From the NCBI GenBank assembly GCA_943737045.1, contig CALSFV010000225.1, forward strand, positions 62,001 through 126,000: 64,000 nucleotides of DNA, in the 5' to 3' direction. This document shows positions 35,901-46,801 of the stretch, piece by piece. The number at the start of each line of letters is the position of its first letter. Positions within the stretch are counted from its first letter, which is position 1. The notes under the pieces are model-generated. The model was given only the letters and a program-made list of their open reading frames with translations, did no database searches and was not told where the DNA came from. A program made the translations under genes and the position numbers. The DNA is from Parapristionchus giblindavisi (lineage: Eukaryota > Nematoda > Chromadorea > Rhabditida > Diplogasteridae).

Positions 35901-37440
35901 ATTGATGATTGAGTGATCTACTCTTGCAGTCCGATCACATTCAAGTGCCGCGACGTGAAGCGCTTCATCAAGATGAACTACTTCTCCGCGTATATGCAGC
36001 AGCTGTGCAGGTACATATACTGTAGCTAGGCCACGCCCATCGTCCGATTACGGTATCTGATCTTTGATCTTCTCTGTTGTCAGGTTTACGATTCCCGAGC
36101 TGAAGGCGCTCAGCAGGGAGGAGTGTCGACTCGTGCTCGGAGATGACGCGGACGGAGTGCGCCTCTACCATATACTATTGTAGGTGTTTTTATTTTTATT
36201 ACTTATTTAATTAATTTTGTTATTGGTATATAACGTTTGGGTATTTTTGAGAGACTATTAGGGTACTATTGGAGATGTGAATAATCTTACTTATATGATA
36301 TATTACAGGAACACGAATTCATCGGGCGATCCGATGAATTCGAATTTTTAATTTTCAAATTTTATTATTTATTTAATTAAATTTGGTATATTGAAATCTA
36401 TTCACAAGCGAGAAATGCCGGTGGTATAACTGGCCTAGCAGTGATACCCCGCAGGACACTGGCCTAGCAGTGATACCCCGCAGGACTTCGTGTGCCTTGA
36501 ATAACGGGTTGTACCTTTACCTTTACCTTTTAGTATAGTGAAACCTGTTTACAAGCGAAAATGCTGGCTGTATGATATATGTTTATGTTTATTTTTTGGA
36601 AGCGAGTTAAAGATCTGATTGGAGATGTGAATAATATTTGCTATATGATATCTTGCAGGAACACGAATTCATCGGGCGATCCGATGAATTCGAATTTTTA
36701 ATTTTCAAATGTTATTATTTATTTAATTAAATTTGGGTATATTGAAATCTATTCACAAGTGAGAAATGATGATAAACAGGTTAATGTTCATTTTTAGGAA
36801 CGTAATGAAAAGAAGATTGGAGACGTGAATAATCCTACTTATATGATACATTGCAGGAACACGAATTCATCGGGCGATCCGATGAGTGGAGAGTTCAAAG
36901 AGGACCTAGGAGAGTCCTCATCATCATCCTCTTCTCATCCATCTCAGCCCCTTCGTCTCTACATCTGTCCCAAGGACAACGCGGGCGAGATCATATATCA
37001 GTTGATCACCCTGCCGAAAGACGAGAGGACCGTGGAGATGTTGAGGTATGTACGGTAGTCGGTCTTCGTTGGAGGGGGTACGGTAGTCGGTCATCTACGG
37101 GGGTGTACGGTAGTCGGTCTTCTGCCTGGGTACTGTAGTTGATCTTCTGCGAGGTATACGGTAGTCGGTCTCCTGCGGGGGTACGGTAGTCTCAATCGAT
37201 ATATTGCAGGGAGCATCTGCATCGCAAGGACGTCCTGAGCGTGGACGAGTACACGCTTCGAATCTGCATCGTGCAAGGACGCATGACGGTTGAACTGTGT
37301 GATGAGGTATACGGTAGATATCGATCGATATTCTATAATCAATATTGTGCGTTTAGATGATCGAGCAATGGAAGGGCGATCAAGTGTTTTCGTATCGAAA
37401 GGCCGCCGATTACATTGTCCTGGAACGAATTTCGTCCTAA
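32960..37440 (+). CDS. FLYWCH zinc-finger protein
   Basis: Twelve exons: 32960-33103, 33858-33983, 34287-34358, 34549-34621, 34738-34820, 34886-34957, 35216-35358, 35930-36010, 36084-36179, 36857-37045, 37210-37306, 37357-37440; 419 aa. A basic stretch (KRKKPRVQRGK, residues 38-48) may be a nuclear signal. Residues 49-105 form a FLYWCH finger: FWRCERKGECPARVHT, then HFHTHPATC after an intron supply the W, C-C and H-x-H ligands. FLYWCH proteins bind DNA; C. elegans FLH and PEB-1 are repressors, so a transcription-factor role is likely. The middle (MNNEFGLVFELTKQVFALVR, FKCRDVKRFIKMNY) and C-terminal (LYICPKDNAGEIIYQLI) parts are helical and unassigned. Two truncated copies of exon 10 sit upstream of it. 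Confidence 0.82.
34200..34242. repeat. Short palindrome in FLYWCH intron 2
   Basis: CATGAACGTTGGCAAACGGT followed directly by its complement forms a near-perfect hairpin. A degenerate copy lies at 23405-23450. Confidence 0.6.
36309..36351 (+). other. Alternative exon 10 copy A, with early stop
   Basis: After TATTACAG the exon start GAACACGAATTCATCGGGCG is identical to that of the real exon 10 and keeps frame with exon 9. It then reads MNSNF-stop at 36349-36351. If used, the protein would end after about 310 residues, losing the C-terminal domain. Confidence 0.6.
36420..36530 (+). mobile_element. SINE 3' fragment with internal duplication
   Basis: CTGGCCTAGCAGTGATACCC is present twice, 36 bp apart, followed by the GACTTCGTGTGCCTTGAATA and ACCTTTACCTTT tail of the 11495 SINE family. 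It lies between exon copies A and B. Confidence 0.7.
36659..36701 (+). other. Alternative exon 10 copy B, with early stop
   Basis: Same sequence as copy A after TCTTGCAG, including the early stop at 36699-36701. Flanking intron sequence (GGAGATGTGAATAAT before, AATTTTCAAAT after) is duplicated too, so whole ~340-bp blocks were copied. Confidence 0.6.
37045..37200. repeat. TACGGTAGTCGGTCTTC minisatellite
   Basis: Five to six copies of a ~30-bp unit containing TACGGTAGTCGGTC fill intron 10 of the FLYWCH gene. Confidence 0.75.
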
Positions 37441-38101
37441 TCTACAGTGATTTACCGTACCCCCAGGGGGTTTATTGATTGATCTATTTTCGATTTATTT
37501 ATTTAATTCGCTAGTCTTTGAAGAAGCATGCGTATGAAGCACGGTTATTAATAATAGTTGCCGCTAATTAATCTAATTTTTTTATAATCTTTTTCACTCC
37601 ATTGTCCGTCACAAAATTGTAATATTTATTGCCTCAAATGTATTTTTATGTGATTTTTACGATGGTACAGATAAAATCTTCTTAGAAGAAGCATAGGGGG
37701 TGCGTAGCTATACACAATAGCAAGTAAAATGCACAAGAGAGAGATACTCTAATAAATGTAATTAAAATAATTATATAATACACTATATATCTAGGATCTA
37801 ACAACGATCTAATAAGGTTGTGGATGGATGAGCAGCCAACTTTGAGAAATCTCGATAACAATACAGTAATGGCGGGTTACCGTAAGACAGACACACTGGG
37901 GGCAGATGATGGATCGATAATGTCAGAAGGGTACTGTAGGTAGGAGTGGTTGGATTACAAGTGAAGACAGAAAGAAATAAGGGAGACTTATACAATTAGG
38001 CACATGTTAGTTGTATGTACGTTTATGGTTTGCACAAGAAAGAAAGAGGATGGATGTTGGCACAGTGCCAAGAAATCAATCGATAAATCGATAATGGGGG
38101 A
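37441..38101. other. Convergent 3' spacer between FLYWCH and gpdh genes
   Basis: The two genes end towards each other across 660 bp of AT-rich sequence holding both 3' UTRs. No further feature was recognised. Confidence 0.5.
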
Positions 38102-41100
38102 TTAGATGACCATGTGTTCGGGGTGGTTGCGTAGACTGTCGATGAGGGCAGCGGGAGGCAGTTCACCCTTGCAGATCTTATGGACGGCAGTGAAGATGGG
38201 GAACCTCAACAATATCGTAATTTATTTATTTTTAAATTATTGATTCCATCAAATATAAATGTTCATAATCACATTACTAACAAAGGGAAGAGAGGAGATG
38301 GATTTCCGTCGCTTATACGCGATTTCGGATTGGGCTCGGTGGTAGTTTTCAAAGGAAGGGGTTCAGGGACGAATTAGATAATATTGATTCCATTATTATT
38401 TCATTATTGATTTTTTTGTTATTGATTCCAAAATAGTATTAATAGTAATTGGTGACAACAAATTTATACACCAAAATAGCATTTTGTATGCAAGCTGGGG
38501 ATATGAAATGACGTTTTGAGCCCCCAGGCTAATGTATATTTATCGTCGTGACTAGAATTATCTACTCCTACTGCGTATTAATATTGCATGCAAAACACGA
38601 ACGGATTAGCAATCACTTAAAATCTGCAGAAAGATATACACTTCCTGGAAAGATCTTCTTCTATATACTAATCTCGATTAATTTGCTTACTAATATTTAC
38701 ATTGGAGCTTTGCATGATTTGCAAAATTCATTATTCGGTCAATTAGCATGTCTCTACTAGCGCTAGGTCGAATGAGAACCGGAAGCAAGCGAGAGATAAA
38801 TGCTATGTCAGGAGACAACATTTATGTCATAGATTGTATTGGTAAGCATTATAGTTCTCATTCGACCTAGTACCGTATCTCGCCACCAGACACTTACTTA
38901 TCGATTGTGCCTTGGGTGGTATTGATATTCATTAATTTTCTTCACAGAGTCAATGAATTGTGGACAAGGCAGAGACCGATTTAAATTTATCTTTTTTTAA
39001 AATTTTTATTTTAAAGGGAGCGTGACTTCTCTCAATGGCCTCTTCATTGCGCACACTATTTCTCTGCTCTCTAACAACGAGAGAGCGTAGATAGTTGAAG
39101 AGGCCGTTGACAAAGGTTTCGGTCTCTTTAAGACAAATAATCACTCACTTATCAGTCAGATTGGTCTTCTCCAACATCAGATACACCTCTTCGGCCGTGA
39201 GCGGTCCCTGGGCCGACTGCCCATTCAGCATCTCCTTCTCAATCTCCGCCAGCGGCTGCAATAAATCAATAAATCAATATATCAATAATCAAATCAAAAT
39301 ACAAATCAAATCGTTAGGTTTTCCTGTAATTACATTATCACATTACATTATTACTGTATATTATTGTAAAGTATATTAATACAATGCAATTATATACAGT
39401 AATAATGTAATGTAATATGCTAATACAGTAATCGATTCTTCCGTATACCTTGTTGCCCTTGACGAAAATCAATCAATAATTCAAAATTATAGTAATCGAT
39501 ACTACCGTATACCTTGTTGCCCTTGACGAACGCCTCGCACACCTTCCTGTTCCGTCCGCCATAGCAGGTGGTGATCAGGTCGGCCACTCCACACGACTCG
39601 AAGAAGGTCGTCAGATTCGATCCCGGATAGTAGTGTTCGACAAACTGCAAAACAATCAAGCGTCAAGCCTACTCGTGTCTGCTTTTCAGAGTCTGTTGTG
39701 TTCTCAAAAGATACGATATACACGCGTATAGGGTCCTTCAACAGCAACAACAAAACTACCGCAGAGAGTTAGTTGCACCAAATATAAGTTATTGAATTTA
39801 TTAAAAGTGTACTACCAAATACATCAAAGTGAGCCAGGCACACTCTCGTTTCTGCACTTTCTCTTATGCCAGATGACAAAACAATGGCAATAACAATGCC
39901 AATGGCCATGTCATAACAACGGAGCGAACAATGAGAGCGCTCAAAAGTGTGACATTTCAAACTTTCATAATTAAAACGCTCATATCTACAGTATCCTGCG
40001 CCCACAGTACCTTGGTGGTCTCCATGAGTCCGAGACGAATGACGGCAGCCTTGGTGTTGTCGCCGTATCCCAATCCATCGGTGAAACCAGCCGCGCACGC
40101 GACAATGTTCTGCAATGCAGCAATCATTAGTAAAAGACAGAATCACAACACACTAGTGGAGTACCGCTATCTACGTTTCGCGCAATATTTGTAGAGATTT
40201 TTGAATATATTTCAGTAAACAATTCGACTATATTCCTCAATATTACAATGACTAAATACACCCTTAAAGGCACACACCAAGTTAATTGGACTCTCCGCAT
40301 TGGTAATACCCTCTCGTAGAGAAGGAAAGAAAGCGAGAGAGTGTGGCCAGAGCGGAGAGTTTCAATTTAGCTTAGGGAGTCGCTTGAAGAGGCAAACAAT
40401 TACGCACCTTGAGCGCGCCACACAGCTCCACGGTGTGCGCATCCTCGACTACCGTAATCCTAAAGTTCTCCGTCTGGAAGAGCTGCTTGAGCTGCTGACC
40501 ATACTGAGCCTTCTTCGGGCAGCCTGCAATGCTCACACACATTTATTTATTTTTATTTATTTATTTAGGTCACCATTTCATTGATCAATGCGCAATTTAA
40601 CCACCTCTCTGATTACAGGACCATACGTGGGCAACCCTTCTGTAAACTTTTCTCCAGTGTGCATACCAGTCAAAAATCAGAGAAAAAAAATCAGTGTTTT
40701 TTTGTATTTCTTTTTAAAAAGCTTCTCTTTTGTTCATACAGCTAGACATACTAGAAAAAGCGCATCCAGTCCTGCAGCTTCCCGAATGTTGCCCACATAT
40801 GAAGAGCACACACACAGATAAGAATACACACCCCTTGGGGGTGGGGGGGGGCGCATGTAAACCATGCCTGTGATCAATAACCATCCATTCACCATTACTG
40901 ATCAATCATCATCCTCCACCCCTCCGCAGCCTCAACGATTACGAACCTTCCCCGTCATCATTTCCGTGTTTATATTCTAATTTCAAAGCGACCTATGATA
41001 AGATAAGATGCTATTTCAACTCATACATTAGACGTAGCGACCATAAGGCACAATCGTTAATTTACTTTTGTACCATTTCATTCATTCATTAAAATGTCAG

Positions 41101-43427
41101 AGATTATCGCCAAATAATTCCCTCAAAAGGCCAACAAATCTCCCGACTTAAAATTCTTGTGCAGAGACTGCATGTAATGTATTCACAGTAAGTATTGTGT
41201 AAAGAAACATAAATGCATACAAAGAAAGAACAACAATTTCGATTTTTAATGTATTTATCACAGAGTAAGCGTAGCTACAGACCAAATGGATCACGGGGGT
41301 AAAGGTGGTTGTCGTTATGACATCATGACTGCAAGCAGGCACACTAGCATGCTTCTTGCCCGATAACCAGCTTGCTAGCACACTCTGAAGCATGCTCCAC
41401 TCTCTGTGCACTTGCAGCAGCCCGACTTGTCCGTGGTATCGTCACAGTAAACGCGCCTTCGTGCCTCGCGTTCACGTTCGAATTCAATATTCTGAAAACA
41501 TGCCATTGGCACATTTTAAGCCGTAAAACAATAATATACCTTTAGCCATTCTTCACCGTCCTTTTCATACTTTGCGGCGAGTCCCTTGGCCTGTTTGGTA
41601 GCAATCGTATGCACTCCGATAATGAGAAATGCAAGGAGAACGAAGAGACGAGGAGACATTCTGTAAAAGTTAGCCATACAAACAAAAACAATGAAGATCA
41701 TCTACAACACGAAGAATAAGATTAAGTACGAATAAGCAGAACAATCAGTGATCAAAAGTTGCGCTCATGGACAGTATTCATACACAACATTACGTAAGAT
41801 ATGCTAATTATGAACACTATTTATATGCATGAACACTCTCCATACTAATGTAGTGAAAAGACGAGATAAGATGTGATTGTTGTAAGGGCTAGAATGAACG
41901 AATGCATAAATGCCTTTCTTCAGACTGTTTATTCGCCATCCGTAAACTCCGCCCACGGGGGGCAATCTTGGCATGAGAGGGGGACGGAGGGCAAAATAGT
42001 CTCTACTCTGCTTCTCTAGCACCGCCCACTTTGGCCTCGTTCTTCATCACCAATCCACATTGCTACATATCTCAAATCAGATAAATCATTTATTCCTGTA
42101 TAAGAAAGGCATGATATTGGTTCTCCTTATCACGTTAAACGGGGTCAGGAAAACTGGTGAAAAAAATCTGTGAATACACCCAAAGAATGGATATTATCTG
42201 TTATCGACTGTTATCCCAAGCATCACAAAGATCGTAATTATATGATGATTATCGCACATTATATTGTACAGCTCATAAATAATCTGCCCCGATCAGACAG
42301 ACAAGGACACCGATCAAAGTATACGAGACAGTGACCGAGATATGGAAAAAAATTAGAAACCAGAAAAGAAAACACAAAATGCCCCCACAGAGATGTTTCC
42401 CAATTTTTTCCCCCACCTCCATATAAATTCAGCCATTGTTTACAATGATTTAATCTCTTGCACATTCCTTGTTCCTTCCTTTTCTGAGAAATCCTCTCAA
42501 AAAGAGGGGGTAGTAGAGCGAGTATTCGATTACAACAGTGACTAAAATGAAGAATGACTCCACTCTCAATTGAATTTGTTCCGTTTTCGACCGGCAGATA
42601 GGTATAAGCAACAAGTGTCGAGGATATCGAGGGGGGCAGGAGGCAGAGGTTAGTCCGACAGAGGGTACTTCTGATTTACACAAAATTGTCCCTTTCCCAT
42701 CCTCTTCTCCGCAATCTTCCTCAATTCAATTGCACTTCTTCAATTGAATTTCACGCCATACTTGAAAGGAAAAAAGGAGATAAATCGGCGAGAAAATGAG
42801 CAATATGTTGACATCCTCGTGTATATTGAAAATATACTGAAATTTACTATATGGGAAATACAATACACTGAAACTTAGCATACACGAGCTCAGACAGAGC
42901 CAGATCGACGACCAAAATAATTCTACTTTGAACTTTGCTTTATATCTATTTTCTTCATACTAATAAAAAAAAAGCAACAATTGCTGTAAAAAAAAACGCC
43001 TCAAGCCGAACTTTTCCCATTTGTGAGATACTCACATTGTGCACACGCAAGGAGTCAAAGCCCAGACCAGGCATTCACTACGCTCAAGCCATCCGAGACT
43101 CGCATTCCAATGTATTCGTCTCACCGTATTTCGAGATTCCCACAGCCTGCATGACAAAATATGACACACGCAATCCAACATGGTGAATATCATACATGGG
43201 TACCATGCATAATAAACAATCAAACAATATGTAATCAACATAACAAACATTTTTTTAAAAAACAAATAAAACTGGATAAATTAAAAATGGCCACTGAATA
43301 AAGCACACCGTTCGTATGAAAATTCCTTCCTTGCAATCATTTGTACACTCATCAAAATATACAGAATGAAGATAAGGATATTTTTTGTTTATTGTTTATC
43401 ACACGTTTGCCTATTTTAAGGTGAATA

Positions 43428-43477
<50 letters not shown>

Positions 43478-45241
43478 CCCATGATGCCTCCATCACACCC
43501 TGCCACTCCCCATTATCTATACTATCTCTCGCCTTTCAACAGAATATGCTACAAGTCAGAAGACGTCATGTACCCATAAATAGATTTTCATAAGGTAAAT
43601 GAACATCTACCAATACAATTTTCAATACTTGAGATTTTTTAAAGTTTCGCATATTTTTTTTACAAAAAGATTAAAAATAAAAATATTTCTCACCGATCGT
43701 CGCCTCGCAGAAGTTATCGTTGGCTACCTACAATGAATTTGTTCAATTACGATCAGAGTACAATCTACAAGTTCAAAGTACAAAGTACAAACTACCGTAC
43801 CTCAGGCGCAAGATTGGCTCCCATGAGCACTGAGCACTCAACGCCCAGGATCTCCTTGATCTCTTCAGAGATCAGCTTGATTCCTCCACTCTTCTGCATG
43901 GAAAGACCCTGAAGAGGAGTACGGTAGGATATCGATTAGAGCTACTATGAGTTATTGATTGATTGGCCAAGAAAAATGCACACTCCCACACCACTCACAA
44001 TAGCAAACCATATCGGCACTACAAATCGATTTTCAAATTTCAAATAATTGAATTTAATTATTCAATTTCACATCATGTGGGAGTGGGCATAGATTCATTT
44101 GTTAAGACACTCGTGTCGATGAAAAAGGAGGAAGGATTCAGGTTGGAGATTAATGAATTTGGAAAAAAAGTATGAGGGAAGAATATTAAGAGTTATGAAT
44201 TGCGAAATAGGTGGTAGAAATCAACGAAAATCATCAATGAAAAGAAAAAGGAGTGTAAATAGGGGATATCATGTGAAAAGAGTTCATACATTAAATTGGA
44301 ACAAAAGCAGTGACTAAATAGGTACCCGGAAAACAAGTTGAGTCAAAAGGCCACTTGAAAATTGGGAACAAATACTCCAGTTGCGTACGTTAAAATGTGA
44401 AATTTTAAAATCGCGTTTTTCGAAGTTTTACGATATTATATATTCTCTAGATCGCAGCGTTACATGTGATAGCTCAAGATATCCGCTAGGACCTAAGCTA
44501 TTTTCCGGTACGAAATTTTTCACCAATTTAGTCACTGCACAAAAAGAGTGATCAATAAATCAATAAATGCAATGGGATGAGATGGGGAGCAAATATGGGG
44601 GGATATGGGTGCATGACACTACAGTAAACGGGCAACGATACCGTATTTCCATTGATTGATTTGGATGGTTGGTCAGCACTGATACCCTGGATCAATACAG
44701 AACATAAGTCAACCGATAAGGAAATTATGAAACACAAATGTGACAGGAATAAGAAGAAGAAGAAGAAGAAGGAGCCATGCAAGCGGAAAGATAGTCCTAG
44801 ATAAGTCAAAACAAAACTTTTAAATTTAAAAAAAAACAATTGAGTATAATGAATATATATATATCGCAAATGGGTAAATGATACGATGAGAATCTAGCAA
44901 TAAGCGAGAGTAAGGGCAATAGAGTGAAAAAATAAGAATAAGAACGAAAGATCAAAGTCCAAAGATGAAAGTCCACAACGGATACCTTGATAAGTGAAAT
45001 GGCTTGAACTCCCGGGGCCAGCTTTCCCTTGAGCGAATTGCAGATACGGGGAACGAACTAAACGAAATCAAGTATAAACAATATTTTAAAAAATTGCTGA
45101 TTACCAAGATTTCGAAAATCGAATATGGTAAAAACCTAAAATACGAAATTTTACGAGTAGTAACCTGATGGGGCACAACAAAGATGAGGATGGTGGCATC
45201 CTTGCACGACTCAACTACGTCCGTCACAGCCACCTGAAGAA

Positions 45242-45298
<57 letters not shown>

Positions 45299-45985
45299 TA
45301 TTAATTACTCATAAAGTCTAGTAACAAACGATCAAATGACATACGAAATGTCCGACCAATGAAACAAGCAACAACAACATATCATTCATCACACTTTTCC
45401 ATTGCTTTACACTCATCTCTCTGATCATAGGACGAACAATACGTTACAAACTACAAAGCCTGACCGCATTTTGTTTTTTTTTTTTTTTGAAAACGCGACC
45501 GCATTTTTTTGAAAAGCTGACCGAATGTTCTTAATTGACCCACCATATTTCGAAAAACAACCCACTATATAAAAACAATGGCGAGGGCACCGAAAATGCA
45601 TGATTTATTATAAGACGATATTGCATCAAACATCTTGTTTTGCTGATATGCCATCAATCAATGCAAAGTTCACAAGAACTTCTAAGACCACTAAAACGGG
45701 ACCACTTCCGGCTTCGTTTTAACTAAAAATAGAACAGCTAAACCATGGACTGCTTTCGTTCCCAGGCACACGAGCGGCAAAGCTATGCTTAAATTTGCTT
45801 GGGACTCTCGAACGAGAAAGAATAAACACAGATCTTTGTTCATAAACTAACAAATTTTCTGCCTAAAGGGAACGAATTAGGGACTCTTCGTTACAACAAA
45901 AAAAACTATTTCTCTGGACCCTATTTTATTCCTTGTTTTCTATACTGTGTTTTCTCGAACACGAATAAGAATAATAATTATTATT

Positions 45986-46033
<48 letters not shown>

Positions 46034-46545
46034 ATTATTATTATGAACAAACTTCTCATTGATAGAAACCCTCGAAACAACATATTAAACTGTTGCCACC
46101 ATAGTGATCTTTGGGCTGTTATGCATTATTTTGATCATCATGAGAATAAAATAAATTCAATAAATCGATGTAATCAATCAATAAATCGATACCTACCACA
46201 TTCTCTGGCAGTTTTTTGCCCGGCAGATACTTGACATTCTCGTGCTCTGTGTTGATAATCTCGCTCAACTTTCGTCCATCTACCATCTCTTCGTAAACGT
46301 ACCTGTAAAGATCAAAGATCAAAGATCATTAATTCAAAAGATCTAAGATCAACAAATCAAAAGATCAAAGATCACCCACATTTTGATCGTCTTGTCGAAA
46401 ACGCCGGGATTCTCCACAGCTGTGCGTCCGACGATACGGGCAATGGCTGATCCCCTGCAAGTAAAAGATCAAAGATCAAAGTCAAGAGATCAAAGATCAC
46501 TGACCAGTTTCCGGATCCGACGATGGTAACCTTGTGTGGAGCCAT
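38102..46545 (-). CDS. gpdh: Glycerol-3-phosphate dehydrogenase (NAD+), cytosolic
   Basis: Twelve exons: 46545-46505, 46454-46380, 46302-46197, 45233-45165, 45057-44986, 43908-43801, 43727-43694, 40523-40408, 40109-40011, 39644-39513, 39255-39149, 38204-38102, giving 353 aa, the usual family length. It interconverts dihydroxyacetone phosphate and sn-glycerol 3-phosphate with NADH, feeding glycerolipid and glycerol synthesis. The Rossmann motif GSGNWG is at residues 10-15. Catalytic residues are present: Lys121 (SLIK), Lys207-Asn208 (GALKN), Asp262 and Thr266 (VADLITT) and Arg271 (GGRN). Worm gpdh-1 is induced by osmotic stress; no regulatory site for that is seen here. Exon 2 must end at AT|GTGGGTG to keep frame. 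Intron 7 is 3.2 kb and hosts a separate gene on the same strand. Introns carry several MITEs. Confidence 0.97.
38763..38870. mobile_element. MITE, CTAGGTCGAATGAGAAC ends, copy 1
   Basis: Ends CTAGGTCGAATGAGAACCG and the complement of CTAGGTCGAATGAGAAC, 108 bp, in gpdh intron 11. Relatives lie at 46661-46801 and, degenerate, at about 56795-56914. Confidence 0.75.
39035..39105. repeat. Hairpin in gpdh intron 11
   Basis: AATGGCCTCTTCA at the left pairs with TGAAGAGGCCGTT at the right, with CTCTCT/AGAGAG pairing inside. Possibly another MITE; no copy in this window. Confidence 0.5.
40268..40383. mobile_element. TTAA-type hairpin MITE, copy 2
   Basis: Palindrome with the ACTCTCCGCATTGG / CCAGAGCGGAGAGT core, in gpdh intron 7. 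TTAA precedes it (40264-40267); the right flank has decayed to TTGA. Confidence 0.7.
41375..41659 (-). CDS. Secreted six-cysteine peptide precursor nested in gpdh intron
   Basis: Two exons, 41659-41540 and 41491-41375, joined in phase 0 through GTATAT...TTTTCAG, giving 78 aa. Residues 1-19 are a signal peptide ([15 protein letters not shown] then VHTIA). A charged propeptide ([20 protein letters not shown]) ends in a basic ARRR site at about residues 50-53. The remaining 25 residues hold all six cysteines in the pattern C-x8-CC-x-C-x5-C-x3-C, and the frame stops right after the last Cys. This is the layout of processed secreted disulfide peptides such as antimicrobial, neuropeptide-like or toxin-like peptides; which is unknown. 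It lies wholly inside gpdh intron 7 on the same strand. Confidence 0.75.
43036..43146 (-). other. Possible cryptic or decayed exon in gpdh intron 7
   Basis: A 111-bp segment bounded by an acceptor (CATGCAG) and a strong donor (GTGAGTAT) on the gpdh strand. Like real exon 8 it begins GCTG, so phase fits, but inclusion gives a stop after eight codons (GCGNLEIR). One shifted frame reads KYGETNTLE, faintly like exon 8's QYGQQLKQL. It may be a decayed exon duplicate or a poison exon; it may also be chance. Confidence 0.3.
43426..43476. repeat. (ATT)n microsatellite
   Basis: About 17 tandem ATT units in gpdh intron 7. Similar triplet runs: (AAT)n at 45245-45295 and (TTG)n at 45988-46032, both in gpdh introns. 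Confidence 0.95.
45245..45295. repeat. (AAT)n microsatellite
   Basis: About 17 tandem units immediately 5' of gpdh exon 4's acceptor on the minus strand, only about 10 bp away. Confidence 0.95.
45450..45612. repeat. Repeat with CCCACTATATAAAAACAATGG end
   Basis: Shares GACCCACCATATTTCGAAAA and CACTATATAAAAA...GGCGAGG...CGAAAATG with 50640-50735 and, more weakly, with 47170-47300 and 47850-48010. Probably degenerate copies of one MITE family. Confidence 0.5.
45970..46043. repeat. (TTG)n / (TTA)n microsatellite
   Basis: Sixteen or so TTG units flanked by TTA units in gpdh intron 3. Confidence 0.95.
46305..46495. repeat. GATCAAA heptamer clusters in gpdh introns 1-2
   Basis: Tandem and near-tandem GATCAAA units surround exon 2 on both sides. 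The complement TTTGATC forms similar clusters at 25010-25130, 31530-31630, 59045-59060, 59255-59285, 59495-59550 and 60785-60815. Confidence 0.75.
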
Positions 46546-46660
46546 GGCTGCTGCTGTGGTGGTTAGATATCGAAATAGACGAAGGGCCAGCTGACAATTA
46601 AATTAAATTAAATTAAAATAATGATAATGTTTATATGATATACTAGGGGTAGAGGAGGCA

Positions 46661-46801
46661 CTAGGCCGAATGAGAACCGATGAAGAAGAACCGACTGGAT
46701 GATAACCACTTGCATATGAGGGACACGCGCAAATGAATATACAAGTATGCAAATGGCAATCACCCAGTCGGTTATTATTCGTCGGTTCTCATCCGACCTA
46801 G
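46661..46801. mobile_element. MITE, CTAGGTCGAATGAGAAC family, copy 2
   Basis: Ends CTAGGCCGAATGAGAACCGA and the complement of CTAGGTCGGATGAGAACCGA, 141 bp. The surroundings carry a near-direct repeat (TACTAGG(G/A)GTAGAGGAG at about 46641 and 46809). Confidence 0.75.
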
